From NCBI RefSeq assembly GCF_000721075.1, contig NZ_JOEQ01000019.1:1-64000 (forward strand): 64,000 nucleotides of DNA, written 5' to 3'. Position numbers and translations under genes: made by a program. Of the stretch, positions 44,316 to 53,150 are shown piece by piece. Within the stretch, counting starts at the first letter, position 1, and every line of letters starts with the position of its first letter. The notes below the pieces were generated by a model. It saw nothing but the letters and a program-made list of their open reading frames with translations, ran no database searches and was not told the DNA's origin. Origin of the DNA: Streptosporangium amethystogenes. GTDB lineage: Bacteria > Actinomycetota > Actinomycetes > Streptosporangiales > Streptosporangiaceae.

Positions 44316-45077
44316 CTATGGGGTGGGCTTTGGGCCGGAGACGGGTCTCCAGCCGGCGGTGGTGAATTCGGGGGTGCCCGGCAGGGCGACCGGCGGCACG
44401 GAGGTCGCCAGGGGGTCGGGGATGTTGACCCAGTCCCCCTGGTTCGCGCCGCGCATGCCGGGCTGCCAGCGCATGAGCAGGCTGATGGCGTACGAGTTGG
44501 AGAAGGTCGGTTCGGTGTCCCCGACGCCCCTGGTGGCGGTCACCTGGACCAGGACCGAGACCTGCGTCTGATCCTGGCCTCGGGGTTTCCACTGGACGCC
44601 GACCGTCCGTGTCCGCATGGCGGCGCCGTCGGGTAGCGCCCCGTCCTTGGGAAGGCCAAGGATCTCGCGCCATCCGGCGACGGCCTCGCGGGCGCCGGCC
44701 CGTGCCGCGTCGTGCTGTTCGGGTGCCGCGTACAGAAGCGCCGCCTGCTCGGCCTGTGTGGAGTCCAGGGTCCACGCCGCCTCCAGCGCGGCGGCGGCGG
44801 CCGAGATCGCGCCCACCTCGCTGCGGGGGAATCCGACGGGGTAGCCGGCCGCGCCCTCGTAACCGGAGGGCGGGGCGAGCATGACGGTGTCCCCGGCGTT
44901 CCCGACGGGTATGGAGGCGCTCACGGTTTCGGATTCGGATCGCAGGAGCTGCCATGCCGCGGCCGCCAGCAGGATCGCCCCCACGATCGAGACGACCACG
45001 ATGATCATCCGGCGCCGGGCGTTCGGCGGCGGGCCCAGATCCCAGTTCAGTCCGGGATCGTCGGCGACATGGCGCAC
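44316..45077 (-). CDS. Membrane-anchored extracytoplasmic protein
   Basis: 253 residues from GTG 45077, whose first base is the last base of the ATPase stop (TAGTG). One helix (MIIVVVSIVGAILLAAAAWQLL, about 24-45) is followed by a single external domain with LEAAWTLDSTQAEQAALLYAAPEQHDAA and VLVQVTATRGVGD. No named family is recognised. It sits between the ParA-like ATPase and the repeat protein in the operon and may be a partner of both. Confidence 0.75.
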   Translation of the reverse strand: MRHVADDPGLNWDLGPPPNARRRMIIVVVSIVGAILLAAAAWQLLRSESETVSASIPVGNAGDTVMLAPPSGYEGAAGYPVGFPRSEVGAISAAAAALEAAWTLDSTQAEQAALLYAAPEQHDAARAGAREAVAGWREILGLPKDGALPDGAAMRTRTVGVQWKPRGQDQTQVSVLVQVTATRGVGDTEPTFSNSYAISLLMRWQPGMRGANQGDWVNIPDPLATSVPPVALPGTPEFTTAGWRPVSGPKPTP

Positions 45078-46069
45078 TAGTGGCTCCGAGCGGTGCGCTG
45101 GTTGAACGTCTGCCCGGCCGCCGCCGCCAGGCGGAGGTACGCGCCCCGGGTCGTGGGCCGCAGGCGGACCAGGTCAACCTCGGCACCCTCCTTGAGGTGC
45201 GGGTCGTAGGGGATACGGATCACCGCGCGGCAGCGGGAGGTGAAGTGACGCTCCAGCAGGTCCAGATCCACGTCGGACTTGGCCTCTACCGCGTTCAGCA
45301 CGACGATGGCGTTCCTGACCAGGTCGGCGTGGCCGTGGGCGGTCAGCCAGTCCAGCGTCGCGGCGGCGGAGCTCGCCCCGTCCACCGCGACCAGGCTGAC
45401 CAGCACGATCTGGTCGGCCAGCTCCAGCGTCGCGCCCATGGCCCCGTGAAGCAGGCCCGTACCACAGTCGGTGATGCAGATGGAGTAGTAACGCTCGATG
45501 AGACCGGCGACGGTGCGGTAGTCCTCGGCGTTGAAGGCCTCGCTCACGGCCGGGTCGGTGTCGGAGGCGAGGACCTCAAGCCGGGCGGGGGACTGCGAGG
45601 TGAAGGCACGCGCGTCGGCGTAGCGCAGGATGTGTGGGGCCTCGGCGAGCATGGTGCGGATGGTCGCGGCCGTCTCGGACTTGACCTTGAGGCCCAGGGT
45701 CCCGCGGTCGGGGTTGGCGTCGATCGCGATCACCCGGTCGCCGCGCAGGGAGGCCAGGGTGTTGCCGAGGGCGACGGTCGTCGTGGTCTTGCCCACCCCG
45801 CCCTTGAGACTCATGACCGCGATCCGGTGGTGCCCGCTCGCGACGGGGGTCTGTGCCTGCGCCATCAGCGTGCGCCGTTCCAGCTCCGCCGCCGACTCCG
45901 CGGGGATGATGCGCCTGCCGGAAAGTTGCCAGACGAGGCGGCGCCATCCTTTGGCGGGCTCAGGACGGCGGTTGGTGAGCAGGTGTTCCGCGGTGAGCGG
46001 GACCGTTTCATGGAACTGCCCGGCTGGATCGGGCGGCGATGCCTGGATGTGGGGGGAGGTATCCGTCAT
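45077..46069 (-). CDS. EspI/Rv3876-like ParA family ATPase
   Basis: 330 residues from ATG 46069 (AAAGGA 8 nt upstream); TTG 46075 is possible. After a variable N-terminus comes GWRRLVWQLSGRRI, then the deviant Walker A KGGVGKTT (89-96), AIDANPDRGTLG, ITDCGTGLLHGAM and VVLNAVEAKSD. This exact block order is found in the ATPases of mycobacterial ESX loci (EspI, Rv3876) and their relatives. They are thought to regulate or position secretion or envelope systems. No EccC, EsxA/B or mycosin gene is in this window. Confidence 0.85.
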   Translation of the reverse strand: MTDTSPHIQASPPDPAGQFHETVPLTAEHLLTNRRPEPAKGWRRLVWQLSGRRIIPAESAAELERRTLMAQAQTPVASGHHRIAVMSLKGGVGKTTTTVALGNTLASLRGDRVIAIDANPDRGTLGLKVKSETAATIRTMLAEAPHILRYADARAFTSQSPARLEVLASDTDPAVSEAFNAEDYRTVAGLIERYYSICITDCGTGLLHGAMGATLELADQIVLVSLVAVDGASSAAATLDWLTAHGHADLVRNAIVVLNAVEAKSDVDLDLLERHFTSRCRAVIRIPYDPHLKEGAEVDLVRLRPTTRGAYLRLAAAAGQTFNQRTARSH

Positions 46070-46118
46070 TGCCAAGGTCCTTTCGCAGAAGCGATCGTGG
46101 GGAAGGGGTACGGGGCTG

Positions 46119-47960
46119 TCAGCAGGTCCGCCAGCGCACCGTCGTAGTGATCGAGTCGTCGAGGCCGTGAACGGTCAGCGGGGCGGTGACGGAGGCGGGG
46201 GCACCACACCAGTTGCGGATCCGGTGGGCCCGCAGATTGATCACCTGCGTGACCCCTTCCCGCAACGTGCCGTCGGAAGGGCTCACGGCCAGGCCGGGAG
46301 CCGATATCCGCCACTTCAGCGGCTCTCCCGAGATGGTGAGGACCATGCTTCCCTGGCCGAACTCGTCCAGCGTCACCACCGGTGGGACCCGCATGCGAGA
46401 GGCGAGTCCGTCTCGTCGCGTCGGCGCGCCCGCGGTGGGGGGAGCTTGGGTGGTCTGGCTGGTGGACGCCTGCAGCGACCTCGCCGGTTCCTTCGACTCG
46501 ATCGCGGGGCCGAGAAGGTTCATGCCGGTCAGGGTGCCGGCCGCGCCCGCCACGACGATGATGACGACCTTGATCGTCATATTCCTGATCCGGGTACCGG
46601 CCCAGCTGAGCGCCTCCAGCACGCGGATCCCCATCTCGATCCGCTCCTCGTCGGGGCGGTCGTCGGGTTCGGTGTGGAAACGCAGCACGGGAACCTGGGC
46701 GTCGTCGCGCATCTCGACGGACGCTTGCCCCGCGATGACGACGGGCTCGGCTCTGGCGACAGGTTGAGGGGCGGGCGGTGCCTGCCTGGGGATGGTGCCG
46801 GTGATCTCCTCGCTCTGGGCGAGGACCTCGCGTGCCCACGCCTGGGTGAGCAGGGCGTCGTACAGCGGGGTGTCGTGCCCGGGTACGGGGGGTGCGGACG
46901 GTGGGCGGACGGGCCGGGTCCTGCGGGGCGGCAGGGCGGGCAGCGGGGGCAGGCCGGAGGGATCGGAGGTGCCCGCCGCCGGTCCGCCCACCGGTGGCGT
47001 GACCGTACCCGCCGCCCCTGTGCCCGCTGACGTCGTGGCCGGTGGTTTCGCCAGCGGCTTCGAGGCCACTGGTGGATAGGGAGGCGTGCCGACTCTGGGC
47101 GCGGGCAGTGCCACGGCCGGCGGTACCGGAGCAGCGGGGACACCGCTACCGGCCGGAGGAGCGGGGAGGACGGAGGACCGGCTCTTGGCGGGAGGTGCGG
47201 GCGGGACCGCCTCCGGGGGCAGCGAGTCCGTGAGCCGCTGCCGCTCCTCGGCGGAGAGCGGCGCGACCGGCGGATGAGAGATCATCTGTGGGACCGTGTA
47301 GCGGATGTTGATCGGCCGTGTGCACACGGAACACCTGATCATGTGGGAGAGCAGGGTCGCCCGGGCGTCGTCGGGATCGACGATGGAGGACGCCTGCCCA
47401 CCGGGCCTACCGGTGGGGAAGACGCCGGGAAAGACCGTCTCCACCAGCGGGGTGAGTTCCGGACAGGTACGCCGCCCGTTGGCGAGCGCGTCCAGCCCGC
47501 TCACCAGGGTCTCGATCAGATCCTGGGTACGGGTGGCGAGCCTGCCGATCTCGTCGGCGGGCATCCCCAGCACGTGGGGGAGATCCTCCATGCCGAGCGC
47601 GTGACGGTACATCAACCTGAGCGTCTCCGTGCCCAGGGGGTCGACGATCGTCCACACCCGTTCGATCAGCAGGGCATCGGGCATGCCGGGTCCCGAACCC
47701 GGCACGTACCGCTCCCGGTGGACGGTGGAGGTGCGGCAGTCACGTCGCACCGCGGCCAGCAACCGTCCCCGGACCGTGACGCCCTCGGGGGCGGCCTCGG
47801 TCCGGCCGGCGGCCAGCGCGGCGACGACCGCCGCGCGTGCCCGGCCGGATTCGAGGTGGGAGGCGGCGTAGTCCATCAGGTGCGCGCCGTGCTCGCGCAC
47901 CCAGGCCGCCCCCTGGCCGGGGCCGGGCGCGAAACGCCCGGTTCCGGTGGGTGTGCTCAT
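46119..47960 (-). CDS. Sigma-like / ZAS zinc motif / TM / BACON-like fusion protein
   Basis: 613 residues from ATG 47960, overlapping the upstream stop by 4 bp. Residues 15-55 resemble sigma-70 region 2 (AAWVREHGAHLMDYAASHLES) and 100-150 resemble region 4 (DPLGTETLRLMYRHALGMEDLPHVLGMPADEI), both degenerate. His206, Cys210 and Cys213 in SHMIRCSVC form the H-x3-C-x2-C zinc motif of ZAS anti-sigma factors, with Cys166 as a possible fourth ligand. A long Pro-rich stretch, one helix (about 462-483) and a BACON-like beta domain (about 525-612, GEPLKWRISAPGLAVSPSDGTLREG) follow. It looks like a sigma factor and anti-sigma factor in one chain with an external sensor. Confidence 0.75.
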   Translation of the reverse strand: MSTPTGTGRFAPGPGQGAAWVREHGAHLMDYAASHLESGRARAAVVAALAAGRTEAAPEGVTVRGRLLAAVRRDCRTSTVHRERYVPGSGPGMPDALLIERVWTIVDPLGTETLRLMYRHALGMEDLPHVLGMPADEIGRLATRTQDLIETLVSGLDALANGRRTCPELTPLVETVFPGVFPTGRPGGQASSIVDPDDARATLLSHMIRCSVCTRPINIRYTVPQMISHPPVAPLSAEERQRLTDSLPPEAVPPAPPAKSRSSVLPAPPAGSGVPAAPVPPAVALPAPRVGTPPYPPVASKPLAKPPATTSAGTGAAGTVTPPVGGPAAGTSDPSGLPPLPALPPRRTRPVRPPSAPPVPGHDTPLYDALLTQAWAREVLAQSEEITGTIPRQAPPAPQPVARAEPVVIAGQASVEMRDDAQVPVLRFHTEPDDRPDEERIEMGIRVLEALSWAGTRIRNMTIKVVIIVVAGAAGTLTGMNLLGPAIESKEPARSLQASTSQTTQAPPTAGAPTRRDGLASRMRVPPVVTLDEFGQGSMVLTISGEPLKWRISAPGLAVSPSDGTLREGVTQVINLRAHRIRNWCGAPASVTAPLTVHGLDDSITTTVRWRTC

Positions 47961-49849
47961 TGGCCGTCGTATTCGACCGGGTCCGGCTCGGCCGGGCCTT
48001 GGTCGGGCTGGAAGGGGGAGGTCCGGTCGCGGTTGTTCTCGTCGCCATTCCACTGCGAGGGGGCGCTGTCTCCCGTTCCCGGCTGAGCCGGGCTCAACCG
48101 ACCGGGATCGGGCTGTGCGGGAACCTGCCGGCTCTGATCGGCCTGATCGGGAAGGGACTGGCCGGGATCGGGCTGGACCTGGCCGGGATCGGGAAGGCTC
48201 TGGCCGGGCACCGGCTGGGGAAGTGGCGCGGGAGCAGGGTCGGTCACCACGAGTTCCAGGTTCCGCTGGGGCAGGCCGGTGAACTTGGTCCAGTTGCTGA
48301 CCTCACCGGATGCGGGCTCCGCGTAGAGCCAGCGGATGAACGCGGGCCACAGGCACGAGTCGCGGGGGATCGTCTGGCCGCTCTGGGCCGGGCTCGGGCC
48401 CGGGGACGTGCTCAGCGCCTGGAGCTCCTCGGCGGTGTAGTTGCGGCATGGCGGCGTGCCCGGCGGGGCGATGTTGAGATCCCACACGCCGTTCTCGTCC
48501 GTGTAGCGCATGCCCCTGTCCAGCCCGAGGGCCTCGTAGGCTCGCCGCAGAAGCTCAGGGTCCTCGAAGACCGGCAGCGAGACGCCGTTCTGGCCGCCGG
48601 GGAGTTGCGGTGTGGCCGGCATGAGCACGGTCCCGTCGGGACCCTGCGACGCGTTCTCACCGGGACCGGCGGACGGCTGCGGCTGGACAGGCTTCAGGCT
48701 GCCGCCGGGCGCTGTCGGTGTCACCGCTTTCGGCGGGACCGAGGGCTGTGTCCTCAGCGAAGGCGCGCCCGCGTCGTCCGTCGGTCTGGTCGCGGGTGGC
48801 ACGACGACGGGCGCCGTGGGGGGCCTGACATCGCCGGAGGGCACGATCGGCTGGCCCGTGCCCGACCGGATCGCCGGCCGCAGGGTGCCCGTCGGCCGGG
48901 CGGGCGGTGCCGTCTCCCCTGGCTGGGAGGTTCGGTTGCCGCCGGTGGGCTGGGGTTGTGATTTGTTGCCGCCGGTTGGCCGTGGCTGGGAGGTTCGGTT
49001 GCCGCCGGGAGGTTGGGGTTGTGATTTGTTGCCGCCGGTGGGTTGCGGTTGGGAGGTTCGGTTGCCGCCGGGGGACCGGGGTTGCGACGACAGTGAGGGG
49101 CCCGAGGACTTCGTCCCGCCTGCCTCAGGAGCCGGCTTGGGCGGCGAGACCACCTCGATCTTCTTCTCCGCGGGGCGCTCGATGACGCTGCCGCTCTCGC
49201 TCTCGCTCTGCGAGATGTTCCCGCTGATCTTCTCCGTCGGCGTCGGCGCCGGAGGGGCCGGAGGCTTGACGGGCTGGGGGTTCGCCACCGGTGGTGGAGC
49301 CGGGGGTTGCACCGGCCCCGGGTTGGGGGCGGGCTGCACCGGCGCCGAGGTGGCCTTGGGGGCCGGAGCGCTCGTCTTGGGAGTCGAGGGTTTCGTCTCC
49401 GTGGTCTTGGGCGGCGTCGACGGGGTCGGCGTGCTCTTGGGGTTGCCGGGCCGCTGTGCGAGCGGGGCCGCGGCGGCGGCCAGGGCCAGGACCGGGAGGG
49501 CGACGCAGCCTTCCCCCGATGCCTCGACCGCGTGCCCGTCGGTGGTGGTGGTCAGGCAGACCCGCGGGTCCGCGGAGTCACCGCTGCGGGCAGCGCCCGC
49601 GATGGTGCTGCCCGCGTCGGCACCGGAGAGCGGGACCGGTTGATCACTGCCGGAAGACGCGCTCGACGACCAGGCCTTGGCCTGGTCGTCGAGGAGATAG
49701 GTGCCCGCGGCCAGTCGCATCACCTGCCCCCCGCCGGGGTCGGAACGGACGGCGATGACGGTTCCCAGCCCGGCGCCGGCGCTGAAGACGCCGATCGCGA
49801 CACTCGCAGTGAGCACCGTCGCGCGCGATGGCTTACGTGAGGGTGTCAT
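47957..49849 (-). CDS. Exported proline-rich repeat protein with C-terminal domain
   Basis: 630 residues from ATG 49849 (AAGGA upstream). A signal or anchor helix (TVLTASVAIGVFSAGAGLGTVIAV) precedes a short domain of about 90 residues (AGTYLLDDQAKAW and a C-L-T-T-T segment), then long Pro/Lys/Thr-rich sequence with three 21-residue G-G-N-R-T-S-Q-P repeats. Near 420-540 a folded part appears (VFEDPELLRRAYEALGLDRGMRYTDENGVWDLNI, with two Cys later), followed by a Pro/Gln/Asp tail. No known family; it should lie outside the membrane. Confidence 0.72.
   Translation of the reverse strand: MTPSRKPSRATVLTASVAIGVFSAGAGLGTVIAVRSDPGGGQVMRLAAGTYLLDDQAKAWSSSASSGSDQPVPLSGADAGSTIAGAARSGDSADPRVCLTTTTDGHAVEASGEGCVALPVLALAAAAAPLAQRPGNPKSTPTPSTPPKTTETKPSTPKTSAPAPKATSAPVQPAPNPGPVQPPAPPPVANPQPVKPPAPPAPTPTEKISGNISQSESESGSVIERPAEKKIEVVSPPKPAPEAGGTKSSGPSLSSQPRSPGGNRTSQPQPTGGNKSQPQPPGGNRTSQPRPTGGNKSQPQPTGGNRTSQPGETAPPARPTGTLRPAIRSGTGQPIVPSGDVRPPTAPVVVPPATRPTDDAGAPSLRTQPSVPPKAVTPTAPGGSLKPVQPQPSAGPGENASQGPDGTVLMPATPQLPGGQNGVSLPVFEDPELLRRAYEALGLDRGMRYTDENGVWDLNIAPPGTPPCRNYTAEELQALSTSPGPSPAQSGQTIPRDSCLWPAFIRWLYAEPASGEVSNWTKFTGLPQRNLELVVTDPAPAPLPQPVPGQSLPDPGQVQPDPGQSLPDQADQSRQVPAQPDPGRLSPAQPGTGDSAPSQWNGDENNRDRTSPFQPDQGPAEPDPVEYDGQ
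48921..49091 (-). repeat. 63-bp tandem repeats in the proline-rich gene
   Basis: Near-identical 63-bp units start at about 48921, 48984 and 49047, encoding G-G-N-R-T-S-Q-P-(Q/R)-P-T-G-G-N-K-S-Q-P-Q-P with small changes. The unit length equals that of the unrelated repeat in the gene at 42981-44297. Confidence 0.8.
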
Positions 49850-49879
49850 TATGAATGTTCCTTTTCTTCCGGTGAAACG

Positions 49880-51205
49880 TCAGTCGCCGTGGCTTTCCAG
49901 GACGTCGCTCCACTCGCCCAGCACGCGAGCGGGCTCGTTCGAGCCGGCGGGGGGGACATATGTCACATACATGCGTCCGTATGTGGCGCTCACCGAGTGG
50001 GCGAAGGCCTTACCGCGGGTGCGGACGGCGGCTGAGCCCTTCAGCTTGACCGTCGCGCCCTCCCGCTCCGCTTCGCGGACCTCGGTGGATCGGGCTCCAT
50101 ACCAGACCAGGGCGCCCCCGTCACTGGTCCTGAGCGCGCGTACCGGTCCCTCAAGCCGGTACGACAGCGTGAGCTTCCAGTCGGCCTGTCTCAGCTGCGC
50201 CCGCTCCTGCTGCCAGAACAGTGCGGCCTCGCTGGTCCACGGCCCCTCGTCGAATCGCGCGTCGACCTCGGCGTGCTCCAGGCTCGCCAGGTGTGCGCGG
50301 GCGATCTGGCGAGGGGACGTGCTCAGCCCGGTGGCGTTCTCCGGCAGGCTCGTCGCGTAGCCTTCCGCGTCGGTCGCTATCTTCGGGAACCGCGCCGGGG
50401 TGGCACGCGTGTCGGCGGCCGAGGCGACGAGCCGCCAGCCGCCGGGTGCCGAGCTCATCACGTCGACGACCCGGGCGACACCGGGTTCGTATGAGACCGC
50501 CACGAACCAGTCGGCGGTGCCGTTCACATGGCGCGGGATCCACATCTGCGGGTTGGGCCATATCCCCGAGGCCAGCGACTTCTTCTCCATCTCGGCGGTC
50601 TTGAAGCCGGCCCGCGTCATCTCCAGCGCGAGCCCGTGCTCCAGCTTCGCCATGGCGGCCTGGTCCTTCCTGCTCTGGGCGGCCGACAGCCCTCGCTGGT
50701 AGCGGCCGTGGATGCCGTACGCCTCCTTGACGGTGAGCTGGGGTGGGCGGGACGCGGCCGGCGAGTCGCTGTTGGGCGGGGTGGTTTCCGTCTCGGTTCG
50801 GGGTTTCTCCGCGGGGGGTTTCTCCGTACCGGTCGCCTCGGGGCGAGGAGAGGACCTGCCGCTCTTCGCGGGTTTCGGGGTTGACCCGGGGGTGGGGGGT
50901 GAGGAGGACGGCGTCGGTGAGGGCGAGGGCGAGGAAACGGCCTTCTCCCAGCCGGCGTCCGAGGAGTCGGGGGTGGGGTTCGCCGCGAGGGACGGACCGG
51001 AGGTTTCTCTGGTCGCGAGCCAGAACGCGGAGGCGGCGATGATCGCTAAAACCGCCGTGAACAGAATGACCTTCCGCCAATCGAATGACGGGAGGCGTTC
51101 GGGATGCCAGTCGGATCCCTGTTCGGAATCATGCCTGGAGGAAGCACTGCCACGGCCAGAGGACCCAGCCTGTCCATCTGGGAAATCTGATGCACGCCAT
51201 GACAT
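49880..51205 (-). CDS. Membrane-anchored extracytoplasmic protein, first gene of operon
   Basis: 441 residues from ATG 51205. A cytosolic tail of about 45 residues is followed by a helix (VILFTAVLAIIAASAFWLA), a Ser/Pro/Thr/Glu linker and then a globular domain from about residue 150 to the end (VKEAYGIHGRYQRGLSAAQ, WFVAVSYEPGVARVVDVM and ALVWYGARSTEVREA). The domain has the style of actinobacterial exported proteins of unknown function. It heads the operon that contains the EspI-like ATPase. Confidence 0.75.
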   Translation of the reverse strand: MSWRASDFPDGQAGSSGRGSASSRHDSEQGSDWHPERLPSFDWRKVILFTAVLAIIAASAFWLATRETSGPSLAANPTPDSSDAGWEKAVSSPSPSPTPSSSPPTPGSTPKPAKSGRSSPRPEATGTEKPPAEKPRTETETTPPNSDSPAASRPPQLTVKEAYGIHGRYQRGLSAAQSRKDQAAMAKLEHGLALEMTRAGFKTAEMEKKSLASGIWPNPQMWIPRHVNGTADWFVAVSYEPGVARVVDVMSSAPGGWRLVASAADTRATPARFPKIATDAEGYATSLPENATGLSTSPRQIARAHLASLEHAEVDARFDEGPWTSEAALFWQQERAQLRQADWKLTLSYRLEGPVRALRTSDGGALVWYGARSTEVREAEREGATVKLKGSAAVRTRGKAFAHSVSATYGRMYVTYVPPAGSNEPARVLGEWSDVLESHGD

Positions 51206-51780
51206 AGGTCCAAATATTAGACTGACCGTGATCTATTGGGAAGGTAAAGGGCTTAGTAATTGGCACTTATGGCTATTTGATTATAAATAACACTTAAGTC
51301 GACATATGGGCTGTCCGAAATATGGATCGCCCCCACCTGCTGGCATCCTGTCGGTGGACCGTACCAGTAGTTCTCTAGAGATGTGCTGTCATCTCTGGGT
51401 TTCGGGTGACCTTACGTGCCCCTTGGTGAACTGCCCTTTTTCCTGGGCAAGCCTGTCGTTCACCTTCCGTTGGGCTTTCCGGTCTCCGGTCGGTCATCCC
51501 GCGAGGGGCAAGTGATCGCGAAAACCTTTCACGCTCCAGATTGGTACAAGCTCCATAACAACTTGATATGAATGCGTTTCCCGGGTTCGGCTGTTCGGCC
51601 TCGGACCCTGTTCCGGGAATTGGAGCTCCGTCTTTTCCGTGCCCGCCGGGGACGGCGGTCTCCCGCCCCGGGTTGGGGGCCACGAACGGCCCGCCGGGCA
51701 CGCGATCGGCCCGGGGCGAGCGCGAGTGGATGCGGGCCCGGTGCCGACGCGAAACGCCCCAGTCGGGCAGGGGGCGCCGT
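51206..51780. other. Gene-free, relatively AT-rich region with promoter
   Basis: 575 bp without a convincing gene. 51215-51310 is clearly less GC-rich than the rest of the window. A perfect minus-strand TATAAT lies at 51285-51280, about 75 bp before the operon's first ATG, with a poor -35 (CATATG). Short frames here have atypical composition and I reject them as genes. Confidence 0.5.
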
Positions 51781-52143
51781 CTACTCCAACTCGATGAGCT
51801 CCACCAGAACCGCGTCCACCCCGAAGTACTCCCGGTCCGGGATCAGTAGCAGCGAGTCGACCACCACCTGGTGAGCTCCCCGGGTCGTGGCCTCCGCGAC
51901 CAGGTGCTCGCGCTGGGCCGGATAGGAGACCTCCTCCAGATAGCGCCGGGCGACCTCGCCGAACGCCTTGCTGACCTCGGTCGGCGAGTGGTAGTCCCGG
52001 TCGGGGAGCTGTCGCAGGATGCCGTTGACCCGCTCACACTCGTCGCGCACGTGGGCGATCAGGTCGTTACGGCGCTTCGGGTAGTCCACACCGCGCAGAT
52101 GGCGCTGGAGCAGAGCAGGATTGATGAGCTTGCCGTCGGCCAT
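51781..52143 (-). CDS. Protein with two DUF2795 domains
   Basis: 120 residues from ATG 52143. Two similar halves (about 11-53 and 68-113) each have the DUF2795 pattern: LRGVDYPKRRNDLIAHV...LRQLPDRDYHSPTEV, then LEEVSYPAQREHLVAEA...LLLIPDREYFGVDAV. DUF2795 proteins are common in actinomycetes and their role is unknown. An earlier in-frame open stretch to 52590 lacks this pattern, so I do not include it. It is the last of three small genes on this strand. Confidence 0.82.
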   Translation of the reverse strand: MADGKLINPALLQRHLRGVDYPKRRNDLIAHVRDECERVNGILRQLPDRDYHSPTEVSKAFGEVARRYLEEVSYPAQREHLVAEATTRGAHQVVVDSLLLIPDREYFGVDAVLVELIELE

Positions 52144-52366
52144 CGTGACCAACCCCCGGTGGATGTTCTCGTACGGATGCCGCCCGGAGAACGCGCGCCC
52201 TTGTCGCACCCCGGTGACGGGGATCGCGTGGGTATCGCTCGAACTCGACGATCCCCCGCGAGGGCCGCCCTCCGACCTTCCCGGACCTTCCTGTGCGGAG
52301 TCCGGGGAGTCGAGGCGTTTGAGGCGATCCCTGCCCGGTCCTGATGAGTTGACACCTTTGACCAGG

Positions 52367-52597
52367 TCAGCCGGAGGTGGTCCGGCCGGCCGAGCCGAAG
52401 CCCGTCTCGTGGTTCCACAGGTGGGTGCATCCCGGGCACTGCAGGTGTAGCAGGCTTCCGGTGTTGCCGATGAGGTAGCGCCAGTGCTCCCCGCAGTTGC
52501 GGCCGCCGAGGCAGTCGTCGCAGTCGCGGTGGTCCTGGCAGCCGGGGCAGGGCAGCCACGCCCTGCGTCCGAAGTCGGCGTGCGGGTCAAGCGGCAT
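52367..52597 (-). CDS. Small cysteine-rich zinc-binding protein
   Basis: 76 residues from ATG 52597. Cys pairs CPGC, CDDC, a Cys in RNCGEHW, and CPGC in LHLQCPGCTHLW can bind one or two zinc ions. WLPCPGCQDHRDCDDCLGGRNCGEHWR is a dense ribbon-like pattern with conserved aromatics. Unknown family. It overlaps the upstream gene by 11 bp, so they are co-expressed. Confidence 0.72.
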   Translation of the reverse strand: MPLDPHADFGRRAWLPCPGCQDHRDCDDCLGGRNCGEHWRYLIGNTGSLLHLQCPGCTHLWNHETGFGSAGRTTSG

Positions 52598-52832
52598 GGC
52601 CGGACTCTCTGGGGGGAAGCACGCCGGCGGCCACGAGCATGTCGTAGATCTCCTGCTGCCGGCTGTCGAGTCCGGAGTAGAGGAGGTCGTACGCCTCCTC
52701 CTCGGCTCGCATCACCCCCGGGGGATCCCAGTCCGGCTCCAGTGCCGCCATGACGGCGGCGCGGCGGCGAGTCTCCTCAAGGGTGAGGTCGATCTCGAAG
52801 TCGACATACGGTCTGGTGCTGTCCTGACTCAT
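52587..52832 (-). CDS. Small conserved protein, DUF6400-like
   Basis: 81 residues from ATG 52832 (GGAAG 8 nt upstream). The sequence DFEIDLTLEETRRRAAVMAAL...DWDPPGVMRAEEEAYDLLYSGLDSRQQEIYDMLVAAGVLPP matches, by memory, DUF6400 proteins of actinomycetes; I am not certain of the number. It is acidic, helical and cytosolic. It heads the small operon with the zinc-ribbon gene. Confidence 0.72.
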   Translation of the reverse strand: MSQDSTRPYVDFEIDLTLEETRRRAAVMAALEPDWDPPGVMRAEEEAYDLLYSGLDSRQQEIYDMLVAAGVLPPRESGHAA

Positions 52833-53150
52833 GACATGGCTTCCGGATCTGCTGGTGAGCGTGTCGGAGGAGCGATCGGGAAGGGCGGCGGCGTCGGAGA
52901 CATGGCCTGGTTCGGCCTGGGTGGGCCGCTCTCTGCGATCAACCACATGTACTGCGGGGAGAGACTCCTCCTGAAGAGAGATCTTTGTCCATTATATACC
53001 TATATATACTTTGTATTACCTTTGATGATATTTCGGATGATGAAAGGCAGTCGGGGGTCGGTGTCCGGGACGAGGAAGCCGGGGGCCGGGGGCGGAATTC
53101 AGATGACCGGGTATGGACCAGCCAAGGACAACTACGGCTCGGGGGCTGCC
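52833..53150. other. Divergent AT-rich intergenic region
   Basis: 318 bp between the small minus-strand operon and the plus-strand small gene. 52980-53045 is strongly AT-rich; a perfect minus-strand TATAAT lies at 52996-52991 and plus-strand TATACT at 53005-53010. It probably carries promoters in both directions. Confidence 0.5.

Noticed and set aside
48921..49091. Possible CRISPR array
   Set aside because: The repeats are tandem and in frame within a coding gene, without spacers.
51306..51515. Short plus-strand frame of 69 codons
   Set aside because: No ribosome site and no pattern; the composition is atypical and it sits in a likely promoter region.
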